Below, in pieces: positions 21,601 through 33,833 of a DNA stretch of 64,000 bases; the stretch's first letter is position 1, and every line of letters begins with the position of its first letter. Source of the DNA: Epiperipatus broadwayi (Eukaryota > Onychophora > Udeonychophora > Euonychophora > Peripatidae); contig JAQFVV010012405.1 of the NCBI GenBank assembly GCA_028023455.1, positions 7,279,334 through 7,343,333 of the forward strand. The letters are read 5' to 3'. Position numbers and translations under genes: made by a program. The notes under the pieces were generated by a model. The model made no database searches and was not told where the DNA came from. It was given only the letters and a program-made list of their open reading frames with translations.

Positions 21601-22079
21601 CTTTAAATTAAAAATATTTGCTTCTATCCTTTCCTTGCCTGATCAATGTTTTAATTATGTCATATTGGGGAAAAAATTAATAATTAAAAAAATCCATTAT
21701 AAACATGTACAATATTTCACTTAATTTAATATAAATACACAGATAATTATAGAATTCATTTTAAAATAAATTAGTATTAAACATAATAATCCACATTTAC
21801 ATAAATAAATGTATGCAGTAACATTTTATCACATGACACATATATATCTATCAGTTTTACCATGTATCTGTGCTAATATGAACTTATATCTGTTTTAGTA
21901 ATAGCTTTTGAATCTTCAACTTTGAGTACGGTTTGTTCTTTCAGAGTCCATCAATTGGTTGCACCATTTCACAGTTTTATATATTATTATAGGCTAGTTA
22001 ATAAGCATCTTTATTCCTTAGATATAACTTTCAGATATTATTTTTTTCGGTTCTTATCGGTCGGCAAGGCCAGCCACTT
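21601..22079. other. Unannotated spacer
   Basis: AT-rich with no recognised features. Confidence 0.4.
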
Positions 22080-22745
22080 GGTGTCGTTATTATCTGTCAA
22101 AAACACATTATTATAACTTATTCCGAGCCGAAATTTTGCAAACTATTATTAAACAATTTACAAAGCAACATTATTTTCTAAAATGGAATAATTACATTTT
22201 AAAATTAGATTACACATTTCAGTCAGTGTGTAGTGCTGGAATGTGCAGGGAGGGGGGCTGATGGTTTTGCCGATCCGAACGATCGTCCAAAAGATGCAGT
22301 ACTCTGATCAAATCTAGATTATGATTTACAAAACAACATACAACAATTCACACATTTTATTTGTCACAATTTACAAACCAACATTAGTTTCTAAAATGAA
22401 ATAATTACATTTTAAAATTAGATTAGACATTTCAGTCAGCGCATAGCGATGGGATGTGCAGGGAGGGGGACCGATGGTTTTGCCGATCCAAAGGATAGGC
22501 CAAAAGATGTAGTAGTCTAATCAAATCAAGATTATGATTTACAAAACAACGTCCAACCTCACACATTTTATTTGTCTTGTAGCTGTTCTTTATCTGAAAA
22601 AAAAATACTATTATAACCAATACGTGCCGCCATTTTGCTAACTATTTTTAAACAATTTATGACCCAACATTCTTTTCTAAAATGGAAAAACTAACATTTT
22701 AAAAATACATTAGACATTTCAGACAATTATAACTATGTAATGCTA
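22080..22745. repeat. Imperfect tandem array of long units
   Basis: Units starting near 22152, 22366 and 22656 share ACAATTTA, TTTCTAAAATGGAA, ATTACATTTTAAAA and ACATTTCAG. The first two also share a GC-richer core with ATGTGCAGGGAGGGGG, GATGGTTTTGCCGATCC and CCAAAAGATG. Unit 2 carries about 75 extra bases, a second copy of the stretch at 22080-22150 that precedes unit 1. Unit 3 is partial. The units are non-coding; short reverse frames through them simply repeat. Confidence 0.8.
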
Positions 22746-22811
22746 TGTCAGGTAAGGTGTAAGATCATTACTTTGAATGCATATTAAAAGAGTTAGGGCC
22801 ACTTGAATTCC

Positions 22812-23050
22812 CTACACCCTCACATGATATAGTAGCGATCTGTTAAGTATGAGCATTTGCATAGTGTCTTGAAGCACATCAGCAGGCCAATATTTGTGTG
22901 CAATGCCATCTAGGCCTGCAATGGCTAATATGAACAGGACTGCTCCATAGGCCATAAGTTTCTCCGCTAAAAGCACAGAAATATTTGGCCACATAAATGG
23001 CATATTTCTGCGCTTTTGCAGAGAAAGAACACCACGAAGCAGCTGGCCTG
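22812..23050 (-). other. GC-richer island with a short open frame and inverted repeat
   Basis: A 63-codon reverse frame (22812-23003) lies in sequence less AT-rich than its surroundings. Nearly identical inverted blocks at about 22960-22992 and 23000-23028 (CTCYGCWAAAGCRCAGAAATAT on each strand) form a hairpin at its start. I do not recognise the peptide. It could be a relic of a transposon ORF or an isolated exon. I see no convincing splice sites and favour a repeat relic. Confidence 0.3.
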
Positions 23051-26000
23051 GCCTACCAATGAGTACATTTTTTCCTTATTTAATTCTGGTAACAAATAAT
23101 GAAGTCTGTTGATTTTAACCTTAGGCTGGCAGCTCTATTATTTAGCATTTTTTCAAGATAGGGTGGTCAGCACCAGAATGTTTGTATCTTGATCTATTTA
23201 CTTGTTAATATTATCAATTAGTAGAATTTGTAAAGAGACAGTAAATGTCATTCCTACTCTAGACAAAGTAAACATTTTTTTTCACATGTTGATGAGCATT
23301 ACTTTTTTTCGGACTAGGGATAGATTTAGTAATTATCTTCTTATATGGAACTACATACTAGAGAAGAGCTAAACACTTGGGATGACCTCTAGTCCTTTAT
23401 GCTGATGAAACAAACCATTATTATATTTGTATATTTAGTAAAAAATGTGAATAATCCTGAAAGTATTTTTTCTCACCAGCAAATATAGTTTCCTGAATTA
23501 GCTTTTACTACAGAAGAATGAAGACACATGTTGTTTGGTGACAAAGTTTCCCTTTTATAGTATAGCAATCAGTTTTAAATCCTTGGTTCACTCTGTTAGT
23601 AAAACACATTCTAATTTAAATCGTCTCAGCCAATTTATAGCTAATCATCATCACATGCTTGTTGTCCAACACCTCAAGCTGTCTATCTCCAAAGTTATTT
23701 ACTTTAATCAATCAATTGTTAATTATGTAATTTTTTAATCAACATTTAATAACTTTAAAAAAAGGTAAACAAAAAAGAGTCTGAAAAGGAAGAAAAAAAT
23801 ATATTGCTTTTTTTTACAAATTTGAATTTGTTTTGAAATAAATCATGTTTAATATTAATTTTAATAACTTGAACTTTTTTTTTAACTTCTTAATTTTAAC
23901 ATCTCTAATTTGTTTTTTTAACAATAAAATTTTTTTAGTTGTATTATTGTTTCTTTAATACAATTATAAATTATTGTTATCATTTTATATTACTTGTTAA
24001 ACAAAAAGATTAAAGAGACACTTTTTAAATCTGAATAAATTATTATAAAGGCATAACAAATCTATGAAATACTTGTTTGAAATCAATAATTGTATTTATT
24101 AAATTATCACAAAAATTTAAAATCACAATTTTTGACATCTATTTAATAGAGTCATGGCTATAATTATAGCTGCTTCAGGTATAATGTTACTTCAAATTTC
24201 TTAATTTGAATTTTTAAAACAGAAATATATTTGAAAAAATATATGTAGAAACATAAATATATTTTATTTTTAATAATTTTACTGACAATATTTTATAAAA
24301 AAAATAATTAAATACACTATGAAATTATGCAAGTTTTTTTCCTGACTGACCCAAAGAATAGATTATGTGGTTCATAACAATCATATTAAAAAAAAATCAA
24401 CCAATCAGCAACCTTTGGATCTTTTCATCTTATACTTGGAAAACTCCTCTTATTGATTTCATAGTTACAAAAAACCCTGAAGATGCTGCAGTCAGTAGAC
24501 CAGTTGAATTAAGTTGTTAATGCAAAATGTCTATGAATAACAATTTTAAAGGCCATAAAATGTCATTTATAGCTATAACATAACAGTTTCATGACAATAC
24601 TCCATAAGAAACTGTACTAAGTATTAGCAATGTTAAATGATTTTTAGAAATCTGACTGATGTATTTCTAAACATGATCATCCTATACTTGTGAAAATTGA
24701 AGAAAATTTACTTTTTTATTATTATTAAACGTATGTGAATAAAAGCATTTCTTTAAAAATAATAAGAATTTTTTAAAAAAATCTTTATCACACAACCAAT
24801 TCACACTGTCTTGCACTATCCTATAATATTTTTAAAGCGGAAGTCAACCTCCGATAATATCCTATAATATGTAGCTTTATTCCTATTATAACTTGGAAAG
24901 TTTACTCTTTTTATCTTATTAATAGTCTTAACATTTTATGTATTTATTTTTTACAATATATTCTTATTCAAAAAATTCTGATAAGTAGCCATAACAGGAA
25001 TAATATGTTGTCCTGGTAATACATATCTCCAATAGAATTGTTTCCGTTTATTTATCTCCAGCCAATTTAATGCATTTTTTATGCCTCTATTAAAAAGAAA
25101 ATTCACTAACAATTTGATTTATATAATTTTTTTTTGGAAAATGTTTATCATTTATATATTTGATGTCAAAAAGAGAATAACAAAATAGACACATTATTTA
25201 TGTATATAGTCCCCCGGAAAGTGTTTAATTTCTAACACATAACTAACTAATAATTACATCAGTAATAAATTTCAATAAAGATTTAATTATATTTTAGGTC
25301 GCATTAAATATTTTAAAACATGTGTTTTATTATTATCTATTTGAATACCGAGCATTTTTTCTTCTTCTCAAATAACTCGTTTACAATATTAAAGCATTTA
25401 CTTAGTTGCATTAAGACATTTTTGAAGATATGAACACTTGTTTCTTTTCTCTTTTTATCTCGGCGATATATATATCAGTTATATCTCAACATTTAATAAT
25501 AATTGTGGATTAACACTTGGGGATATCAATTTCCCTATTATTTTTAGTTATAAATTCTTTTACTAGGTGGTCCTTTGTACGCACTGTATACTGTTCGGAA
25601 AAAATAAAATAAAATGATTTGTCTATCTAACGAAAAATGTAAATAACTTTCTTTATATATTCTATTATTCTAAATGTTTATATCCGTTGCTAAGTGACAA
25701 TCTGTCTTATATTTTAATGCTATTTTTCTTTTCCATTTTTTATTTCGTTGGAATTTTTAACCTTATCAATTAGTTTTTTTTATATATAACAATATCTCAA
25801 GTAAAATGTTTTTGCAGTTAAAAGGTACTTTTATTTTCGGCCTAAATTTTTAGATAAGAATACAAATTAAAAAACACTGTCGTAGTTATTTGATTAGGCA
25901 CTCGAGATATGTGTAAAAATATTTTATTTGGTATTTAATAAAATATGCTTTTATATTTAAATAATAATATATAACAAAATAGTCTTAATATTTACTTCGT

Positions 26001-26704
26001 ATCATGGCAAAGTCCCTTCATAACTTCTGCTCCATAGCAGACTAATATAGGCGTACATTATTAAATTAAAACGTAATTAATATTGGAGTAAATATACAGG
26101 CAAATCAACTGTCGATATTTGCTGGGGTGTGTGATTTCTCAACATCACTTTATCTTAACAAATAAAAAGTGAATACTCACTATCCATTCAGTTGGCGACA
26201 AATTATGTAAAAAAAAAAAAAAAAAGGAAGAAAACTATTGCATTTATTAAATTTTTAACCTTTTTCTGTATTTAAACTCCAAGTTTTGAGATAGAAAACA
26301 AATACATTATCTCAATGAAATTTCCATATTTAAATACGGTATATTGTGTGAATAAAATAAACATTATATATATATAAGATATATCACTTTGAGGTAACAT
26401 GGTTTAACAATATTAAAACAGGCATTTAGTAAATTCATCCCTTTGAGAAACATTTCATCCTTTAAATTTTGAATTTTTTTTTCATGATAAAATCTCTGAT
26501 TGCGGATATCAAATTATAGACTGAAACAACTCAAAATGTATTAAAATAATATGTACCTATGCACATATATATATACAATGAAACAGATTTAGAGTCAGAT
26601 GAACCCCCAAGACGTGGTCAATGCAATCGACTAATAAGGGGAAATGATGCTTTTAATAAAAACGTATTTTATCAAAAAAATTTTACTTACTCTTACAGTC
26701 TGCT
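23051..26704. other. Long AT-rich stretch, nothing recognised
   Basis: More than 3.6 kb without a protein-like frame, RNA gene or match to other repeats in the window. Only minor items were seen: a CTATCCTATAATAT block repeated at about 24818 and 24855, and an A-run at 26209-26226. It is the most featureless part of the window. Confidence 0.5.
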
Positions 26705-26790
26705 TATTAAAAGTTTTGTGACGTAGTAAGTATTGCATTACCTGCTATGCCAAAAATCTAAGTTCGAACCTGGATAAAACTAGAAATGTT
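26705..26790 (+). mobile_element. tRNA-like SINE head, degraded
   Basis: GACGTAGTAAGTATTGCATT (A-box-like) and AAGTTCGAACCTGG (good B-box) occur at tRNA spacing. The complete cloverleaf does not fold. Probably a SINE. Confidence 0.5.
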
Positions 26791-27159
26791 TTTTTTTCAA
26801 GCAGTCAAGGAATTTCAAACAAGTTTGAGATGTTTTTTGCAAGTAAACAGACCAGGTCCAATCTAATTATCCATCTAATTATTGACCAATAAATGGATAT
26901 CTGGGTAGAAAATTAACAAGGAAGAGAAAATGCAAAATTTCTCACCATTCATAATTAACTGAGCTGGTAAGTAGTATATTTTTATTCATTATTTCTCTGT
27001 GAAATGTTTTGAAAGATTTTGTCTACTGTGAGCAATTTAAAGTTGTTTATTCACGTATTTTACCTGAGTATATAAACATTTTTTTTAAATCATTAGTTAG
27101 AGTTTATCAATTTGTCATCTTTCTGTACTATTACTGTAAAATATATTTTTATTGTATAT
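26791..27159. other. Unannotated spacer
   Basis: No recognised gene or repeat. Confidence 0.4.
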
Positions 27160-28440
27160 TAAAATTTTTATTAGTCACTCATTAGACTAGAGATTATCCA
27201 ATAATGAATAATGTTTCTATAGTGTAATTTTCATTACACCACTCTCACACAAGATAGGGAATGTTTCCTATCCAGCTTTAACATCTTATGATCACCATTT
27301 CTTATGCTTGCTCAACTGTTATTAAAACAGGCTAAACACTCTATACATATTGCCACCCAGTGCAAACCAGAAAATCAATCAATGGATGGCAGAAGGCTTG
27401 TGCATAAAATCCCCATCTAGTGCCTACTCATCCAATATCCCCAGACTAGTTTCTGGCTTGCAGCCTTCATCAATGAGAAGCCTTGGATCTGAAAGCACTG
27501 CACCTAGATCTTAGGATCTAATGCAACCCTCCAGCAGCCCTCTTTTATCTCTACTTAACTACAAAACTATGAGACTTAAATTGAAAACACTATAATATTT
27601 TCAATCCAAGCTCATTAGCTTATAGAGAAACTAGTCTGGGAATATTGGATGAATAGGCACTAGATGGGAATTTTATGCACAAGCCTTCTGTCATCCATTG
27701 ATTACTCTGGCTTGCACTGAACTATACATATAGAGTGTTTTTTAACATCTTGTGGAAGGAATGTAATCTTAAACATATGATGAAAGATGTAAAAAGGATC
27801 TACGATCCCCAAGATGCACATTTCATGCTGAACTACCATTCTTCAATTGGCCCCGATCATAATTTCTTACACATATCATTCTCATTGTTTAATATATATA
27901 TAATTATTACAGTTTAATTGATCTATCAAATGTGCAGCCCTCACAACTTTAACACTAATCATTTATTGAAAGTATATTAATAATTTTATTAGTCACCCAG
28001 ACTAGAAATTATTTATTAAATAATATTTCTGTCATGTAGTTTTCATTACACCACTCTTGGGCAAAGTACGGAATATTTTTTATCCACTTTTGACACTCTA
28101 TGGAGCAACGTAATCATAAACATATAAACAAAGACATGAAAAAGATTTCTGATCCCCAAGATGCTCATTTCATGCTCAACCACCATATAAGTTGGCCCAG
28201 ATCACAATCACACATATCTTTACCATTGTTCTGTATATATAGAGATAGAAAATTAGTACAGTTTAATTGATGTGTCAAATGTGTAGCCCTCATAACTTTA
28301 AAGTATATTAATAATTTTTATTAGTAACTCATTAGACTAGAGATTATCCAATAATGAATAATATTTTTGTAGTGAAATTTTCATTACGCCTCTCTCATGC
28401 AAGGTAGGGAATGTTTTTCATCCACTTTTAACATCTTGGG
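27160..28440 (-). repeat. Family-B tandem array, reverse orientation
   Basis: At least two full head-to-tail units and part of a third, on the reverse strand. The ATTAGACTAGAGATTATCC landmark occurs near 27180, 28000 (decayed) and 28331. Hammerhead-like motifs lie at 27797-27860 and 28146-28209, both decayed in the CUGAUGA box but retaining GAAA. Predicted cleavage bases (27813 and 28160) are 347 nt apart. The first unit is interrupted by the family-C insertion. At about 28430 the orientation flips to forward. Confidence 0.8.
27291..27740. mobile_element. Family-C foldback insertion with target duplication
   Basis: Inserted in a family-B unit. TTTAACATCTTATG (27277-27290) recurs as TTTAACATCTTGTG (27741-27754), a 13/14 match, and the family-B sequence continues directly after the second copy. 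The arms (about 27297-27500 reverse and 27628-27735 forward) share TAATCAATGGATG, AAGCCTTCTG, CTAGTGCCTA and CCAGACTAGTTTCT. The centre has no coding frame. Confidence 0.75.
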
Positions 28441-28611
28441 GAGGGATTTGGGTTGTGGACTTGAGGTAATTTTGATTATATCTACATTGAACAATGATAA
28501 ATATATGTGTAAAAGATTGTGGTGTGGGCCAAATGATGAGTGGTGGTTTAGCATGAAATGTGCATCTTGAGGATCATAGAACTTTTCCATGTCTTTGATT
28601 ATATGTTATAT
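28430..28611 (+). repeat. Family-B unit, left part, split by a LINE
   Basis: Forward copy with the hammerhead-like motif at 28517-28581, ending in the TTGATTATATG block. The sequence that should follow (CCCTCC.ACA then AATGTTAAATGTGG) appears at 31950-32055, beyond the LINE. Confidence 0.7.
28517..28581 (+). ncRNA. Hammerhead-like motif, C3 lost
   Basis: GGGCCAA, AUGAUGA (C3 changed to A), stem II GUGGUG / UAGCAU with loop GUU, GAAA intact, UGUGCAU, C at the cleavage position, UUGA, GGAUCAU. Stem III can pair AUG with CAU. The C3 change should inactivate it. Confidence 0.45.
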
Positions 28612-29038
28612 AAATGTTATATAGGCAGCAGAAATGAGTTTGATATTAACTGAAAGTAGATCCTTTAATTCCTCTTGGAAACCTTAAAGAGAACCAAGCA
28701 GAGCAAAATCCTAATGTCCACTCCATACGTTCTTGTATTATGGACATGTACGGGCTGCTCACCAATATGCATTAGCCAGCATGGTGAGTTTAAGTTCAAG
28801 AAACACCATGGTTTTTCTTCTCAGTTGGCTGATAGGGCAGAATGAATGTATGTGTAAATGATAAATATTTTTCCAATAGATATATACATACAATCATGAC
28901 AGACAAAAATAAATCATGGCCCTTATTCCCAGGAGGCTGTAAAGGCACCAACCAAGGCTGCAGTCGGTGGCTGAAGGTGGAAGGTGCTAAGAATCCCCTG
29001 ATTGTGGATCCAGGCTGCCATTTGATGACATTATTTAA

Positions 29039-29745
29039 ATACTTACAACTGCAGATTACTTTCAAGGGAAGGAAGATTGCAAGAATTAGAAAACAAACTG
29101 TTTTATATTAAATGGGACATTATTGGACTTTGTGAAGTTAAAAGAAAAAGTGAAGAGACCATTGATTTAAAAAGTGGAGATATACTGTACTATAAAGACA
29201 CAAATATTGGAAATACAAGTGGAGTAGGATTCATTATAAATAAAAAGTGGAAGAATAACATTGTGGAGATTGATGGTGTATTGGACAGAGTGGCAAGATT
29301 AGTTATACAACCTAATAGGAGATACCAAATGCAGATAGTTCAGGTTTATACCTCAACAAGTTCTCATAGTGATGAAGTAGTATAAGATTTTTATATGTAT
29401 GTATAAAAGGCTTTTGATCAGAGTAAACAGCATTTTAAAATTGTTATGGGAGACTTTAATGCTAGAATTGGTAAACAAATAAAAGATGAAGGTGCTATAG
29501 ATAATTTTGATTGTGGTAATAGAAATGAGAGAGGATATAGACTTGTGGAGTTTGCAGAAAAAGAAAAACTTTATATTATGAATTCTTTTTTGAGAAAAAT
29601 GTTAAAAGAAAATGGACATGGAAGCATCCAAATGAATGTACAGCAGAATTGGATTATATTTTGACTAACAGAAAATATATATTTCAAGATTATAATGTTA
29701 TTAATAAATTTAACACAGGAAGTTGATCATCGATTAGTAAGATAT
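29039..29745 (+). pseudogene. APE-type endonuclease domain of the RTE-like LINE
   Basis: Reading across frames gives TYNCRLLSREGRLQELEN, DIIGLCEVKRK (catalytic glutamate region), GVGFIINKKWKN, VARLVIQPNRR, VMGDFNARIG (catalytic Asp/Asn), WTWKHPN, ELDYIL and finally GSDHRLVR (catalytic Asp-His). These are the conserved blocks of the apurinic-like endonuclease that nicks target DNA for retrotransposition. Two in-frame TAA stops lie at about 29383 and 29404. Frameshifts occur near 29610 and 29725. All the catalytic motifs I looked for survive, so decay is moderate. Confidence 0.85.
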
Positions 29746-31540
29746 AAGATATATGTTAATGCAAAACTAGAGAGACAAAAATTATTAAGAAAAACAATAT
29801 TTACAGTTAATATTACTAATCTTCAGAAACATTCTAATGAATTAAAATTAGAACTTACAAATCGGTTTCAAATATTAGTAGATTTTAAACATGATTCAGA
29901 TTTGAATGAAATTAATATGAAAATAACTGATACACTTTTAAAAACTGCAACAAAGATAGCTGGTAGAAAAAAGCAACAATTGACCAATAAAATTTCTACT
30001 GAGACTAGAGAATTTATGAATAAAAGAAGGAATATGAAGATACACAAAAATGATGCATTAAAAAGAATTGAATATCTCGAATTTTGTAAAATGGTGTGGA
30101 AAAGAGTTGAAAATGATATAAGAAAATATAAAAGTGAAATAGCAAGGAAAGCTGTAGAAGAGAATAAAAATCTCAAGAGTGTAAAACAACATTTTGGTAT
30201 TGGCAGGAAATTTATATCTGCAATAATAAAAAAAGATGGAATTATTAATAAAAAGAGAGATGACATCATAAAATGGGTAGAAGAGTTTTATCAAGAATTA
30301 TATAATAATAAAGAACAAGTACTGCATATATCTATTATATCTTCCAAATTTCCCAGAATTTTATATGAAGAAGTGAGACATGCAATTAAATTTATGAAGA
30401 AAGGAGAAGCTCCAGGTAATGATGGAATTATAATTGATATATTAAAAGAAGCAGGTGAAGAAATAGAATTTTTTTTAGCAAAATTATATGCCAAATGATG
30501 ATTGGAAGAATGCAGTATTAATATTAATATTTAAAAAAGGTAATAAAGAAGATATTAAAAATTACAGATTTATCAGCCTTTCATCAGTTTTATACAAAAT
30601 TTTTACCAATATAATTACAACTCATCTACAGAGAACATTGGATTTCCACCAACCAGGAGAACAAACTGGATTTAAAAGTGGTTTTAGTATAGTAGATCAT
30701 ATCCAGGTATTGAGAGAAGTTATAGAAAGGACAAATGAATATGAGTTGCCATTATGATTTGGATTTGTACATTATGAAAAGGCATTTGATTCTATAAACA
30801 TTTCTTCAGTGATTAAAGCATTGGATCATGAAGGTATAGATCCAGGATATTATCATATTTTAAAAAATATTTATAAAAATGCAACAGCAACAATTAGATT
30901 TCATAATGATACTAGGAAAGTTAACATTGAGAAGGGTGTAAGATAAGGCGACTCCATATCACCAAAACATTTTACAGCAGTGCTGCAAAAAGTATTTTGT
31001 GTATTAAAATGGGTAGCTAAAGGAGTGAAAAAAAAAGGAGATTATTTAAGTTATTTGAATTTTGCAGAAGATGTAGTTGTTTTTGCAAATAATGCTTTAA
31101 AGTTGCAGGAAGTGTTGCAAGAATTATTAGATGAAAGTGGGGAGGTAGGACTAAAGATAAATATTAAAAAGACTAAAGTAATGTTTAATGGATTTTCTCA
31201 AAATATGAAAATAAAGATTGATTGCAATGAATTACAAGACGTTAACAGTTAGAAATATCTTGGTCAGATAATTAATACAAATGGAAATATAATGGATGTA
31301 ATTAATCATAAAATTAAACTTGATTGAAGTGCTTTTAGTAGAAATAACTTGATATTAAAAGGAAATATTCCTATGTGTTTGAAAAGGAAGGTTTTTAATA
31401 AATGGGTTTTACCAGTTTGTGAATCTGAGACTTGGACAGTTAAAAGAGCAATACAGAGACTTCAGACCACTCAAAGAAATATGAACAGATGCATGTTGGG
31501 AGTAACAAAAAAGATTATTTACAGAATATATGGGTAACAG
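29746..31540 (+). pseudogene. Reverse transcriptase domain of the RTE-like LINE
   Basis: The longest clean frame (267 codons, 29695-30498) covers the linker and the first RT blocks (MKKGEAPGNDGIIIDILKEA). Then come FKKGNKEDIKNYRFISLSSV, GFKSGFSIVDHI, FGFVHYEKAFDSI (motif A, expected catalytic Asp replaced by His), GDSISP, and NFAEDVVVFAN, where the catalytic FADD has become FAED. KINIKKTKVMFNGFSQ and YLGQIINTNGN follow. In-frame stops occur at about 30755, 30943, 31250 and 31325. The altered catalytic residues and stops make it inactive. Confidence 0.85.
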
Positions 31541-31949
31541 AGCAAACAGGTGTTACTGACCTCATTGAAAAAATTAAAAGACAGGTGGAGTTGGGCTCAA
31601 CATATTGCTAGAAGAGGTGATAATAGATGGTCAATTGAAATCTTAAATTGGGATTTCAAGAGATTGTAAAAGACACAGAAAGAAATCACATGTGAGATGA
31701 ATAAATGAAATAAGAAAGTGTGTAGGAGTGATGTGGAGAAGAGATGCTAGAGATCAGAGAAGATGGAATGAACTTGGAGAGACCTTCATCCTGTAGTTGA
31801 TTGATAATAGTTTGATGATGATGATGAAATGTTATATAAAAAGCTTGCAAATAAGCTCTAACAAGCTTTGCAGAATACCCCTATACCCAGACCAGTTTCT
31901 GCTAATTGCTTCTTCAGTGAGGTTTTAGGGTATTCAAGCATTAGATTAA

Positions 31950-32055
31950 AAATACCAGAACATCCCTCCACAAAATGTTAAATGTGGATAAAAAAAACAT
32001 TCCCTACCTTTAGTGAGAGTGGAGTAATAAAAATGATTCTACAGAAATATTATAT
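31950..32055 (+). repeat. Family-B unit, right part after the LINE
   Basis: ATCCCTCCACAAAATGTTAAA, AACATTCCCTACC, GTGAGAGTGG and CTACAGAAATATTAT complete the unit broken by the LINE. About 110 bp of unassigned sequence lie between the LINE target duplication and this segment. Confidence 0.65.
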
Positions 32056-32802
32056 TTTCATTGTGCTTTTAATACTTTTCGTTGCAATATTGATGCTTTC
32101 TAACTGAATAAAAAATTTGAAAATTAATTGGGTGTTTACTAAAATGCATTGATAGTTAGATAATAAAATATTGCCGTGACAACAAGAAAAGCTCCAATTT
32201 TTATCTACTCACTCATCTAAGTTATTTTTAATAATTTCTTCTTTACATTTCTTTTTTTTGATTAATGTTTTGTAGTGATTTATTATAATGTTAAATATTA
32301 TATTTTTTACTCAAAGACAGATTTGATGATTGAAGAGATAAAGCATTCAACTACATGGAAACTTCCCAACTGATCTCCTGTTCAAGCACTCAAGTGAGCT
32401 CAACTTCATTTAGCTTTGGTGATCAACTGAAAACTGTTCTATTCACTATAATATGATCATAGTCCATTTTTATTTACTTTATTAGATGTTTTTCATTACT
32501 ATGCTAAAATCTTTATTTTTTTATCAGTAGTGTTTCTATTCTAAATCTATTTTCTTGGCCAAATCAATTCTATACTAATCTTTGGCCATTATAGGCTAAA
32601 TAGAGGTTCACTCATTTTATAAAGTTAATTTTTTTTTTAAAAAAAAAAAAAACATACTTTCATTTTTACTTATTTCCTAATTTCTAATCTAACTGAAACT
32701 TAATTTACATATGTATTTTTGATGGCAATACATTTTTTTCAAAGTCTGCAAACAATTTTTGCAAAAACATTAGTGAAAAATTTATTTATTTTTAATTTTA
32801 CA
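32056..32802. other. Unannotated, with a possible SINE relic
   Basis: At 32335-32440 a GATTGAAGAGATAAAGCATT and a CTGTTCAAGCACTC block resemble weak A- and B-boxes. A T-run followed by an A-run at 32627-32653 is a simple palindrome. Nothing else was recognised. Confidence 0.35.
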
Positions 32803-33127
32803 TGGGTGATGCGATATGATGCATTATGGCTTATCCTTTAACAGAGTCAGGAATCTCTCCGTCACTACACCCAGTAGAAACCTGTTAGTCACCTTTCCAT
32901 TTCCATTTCCCACACTAAGTTTTTTCCATATTCTTCTCTATCTTGCTTCATCCCATTTTCACAATGTTATCTTTGTCCACTCTATGGCCTATATATCTAT
33001 CATCTCTCTTATCTTTTTCCAAATCCAGCATAAAAACCAAGAACCCATTTTTTGTATAATCACTTTTGTTTATATTTATTCTCTCACAACTTCATTATTT
33101 GTACCTTTTCTTCTTGTAAATATTTAC

Positions 33128-33180
33128 ATTCAATTAACAGATGTCTAATATTTTCCATGTCTTCCTTACATAACTTGCAC
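33128..33180 (-). pseudogene. CCHC zinc knuckle of the esterase-type LINE
   Basis: The reverse frame reads CKLCKEDMENIRHLLIEC, that is C-x2-C-x8-H-x4-C, downstream of the reverse transcriptase. It has the same spacing as the knuckle at about 12234-12287, but the surrounding sequence differs. Confidence 0.75.
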
Positions 33181-33833
33181 ACTAAGTCACCCACCTTTCT
33201 CCATTTATGTGTATATTTCCTTGTTGCTAATGATTCTGTTCAAGCCTTAAACACTAAACTACTTTCCTTGGTATTATCATAAACTAATTCACACCCACTA
33301 TTCTGTTTACTTCTATATATGTTTAAACTCTTTTTCTCTCCATGCTAGTTCTCCATCTCTCCAACTCCCAATTTTTTATTAATGCATCTATTTTTCTATT
33401 TCATTTTCTTTGCCACTATAATACTCGACAATTTTCCTAAGATAATCATCCCATCTCTTGTACAAGTATACTAACATAAAGTCCTTATCCAAATCTTCTG
33501 CATACCATACTACTTTTCTCACCCATCTTGTTTCCTGTCATTTACTCATAACCCAATTCAATAGTATTTTGGTTATTCTCTTACTATCCATAAATTGCAA
33601 TCTACTGAACATTATCATTTTTCTTCTTGCATCTCTCATTTAAAAACTTGATCATTCCATTTCTCCTTGAATTGCCTCCTTTGCTGTCCATACATCTACA
33701 GCTAATGCATGTCTTCCTACTTCTCTTTGTACTTTTTCTAAGTAATATAGAACCCCTTTACTAACACATACCACATCATTATTGTAAGTCAATCCCTCTA
33801 CTGCCACTACCATACAATTCTACATCATATTTA

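Larger units (their letters stand above)
28624..31826 (+). mobile_element. Near full-length RTE-like LINE with target duplication
   Basis: The 3203-bp insert is flanked by AAATGTTATATA at 28612-28623 and 31827-31838, a perfect 12-bp target duplication. This length and layout suit the RTE clade: a short 5' UTR, one ORF with APE-type endonuclease then reverse transcriptase, a very short 3' UTR and a simple-repeat (GAT) tail. It sits inside a family-B unit whose right part resumes at 31950. It is the most complete of four related copies (1-157, 4940-6810 reverse, 14645-17428), yet has several stops and frameshifts. Confidence 0.85.

Noticed and set aside
22432-22620. 62-codon reverse frame in the tandem array
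   Set aside because: It lies within non-coding tandem units and is not conserved between them.
27160-28440. CRISPR-like array of spaced repeats
   Set aside because: Units are about 330-350 bp, continuous and diverged, in a metazoan context. No short repeats with unique spacers.
29868-30494. Three reverse frames (67-133 codons), Phe/Ile-rich
   Set aside because: Antisense to the forward LINE reverse transcriptase.
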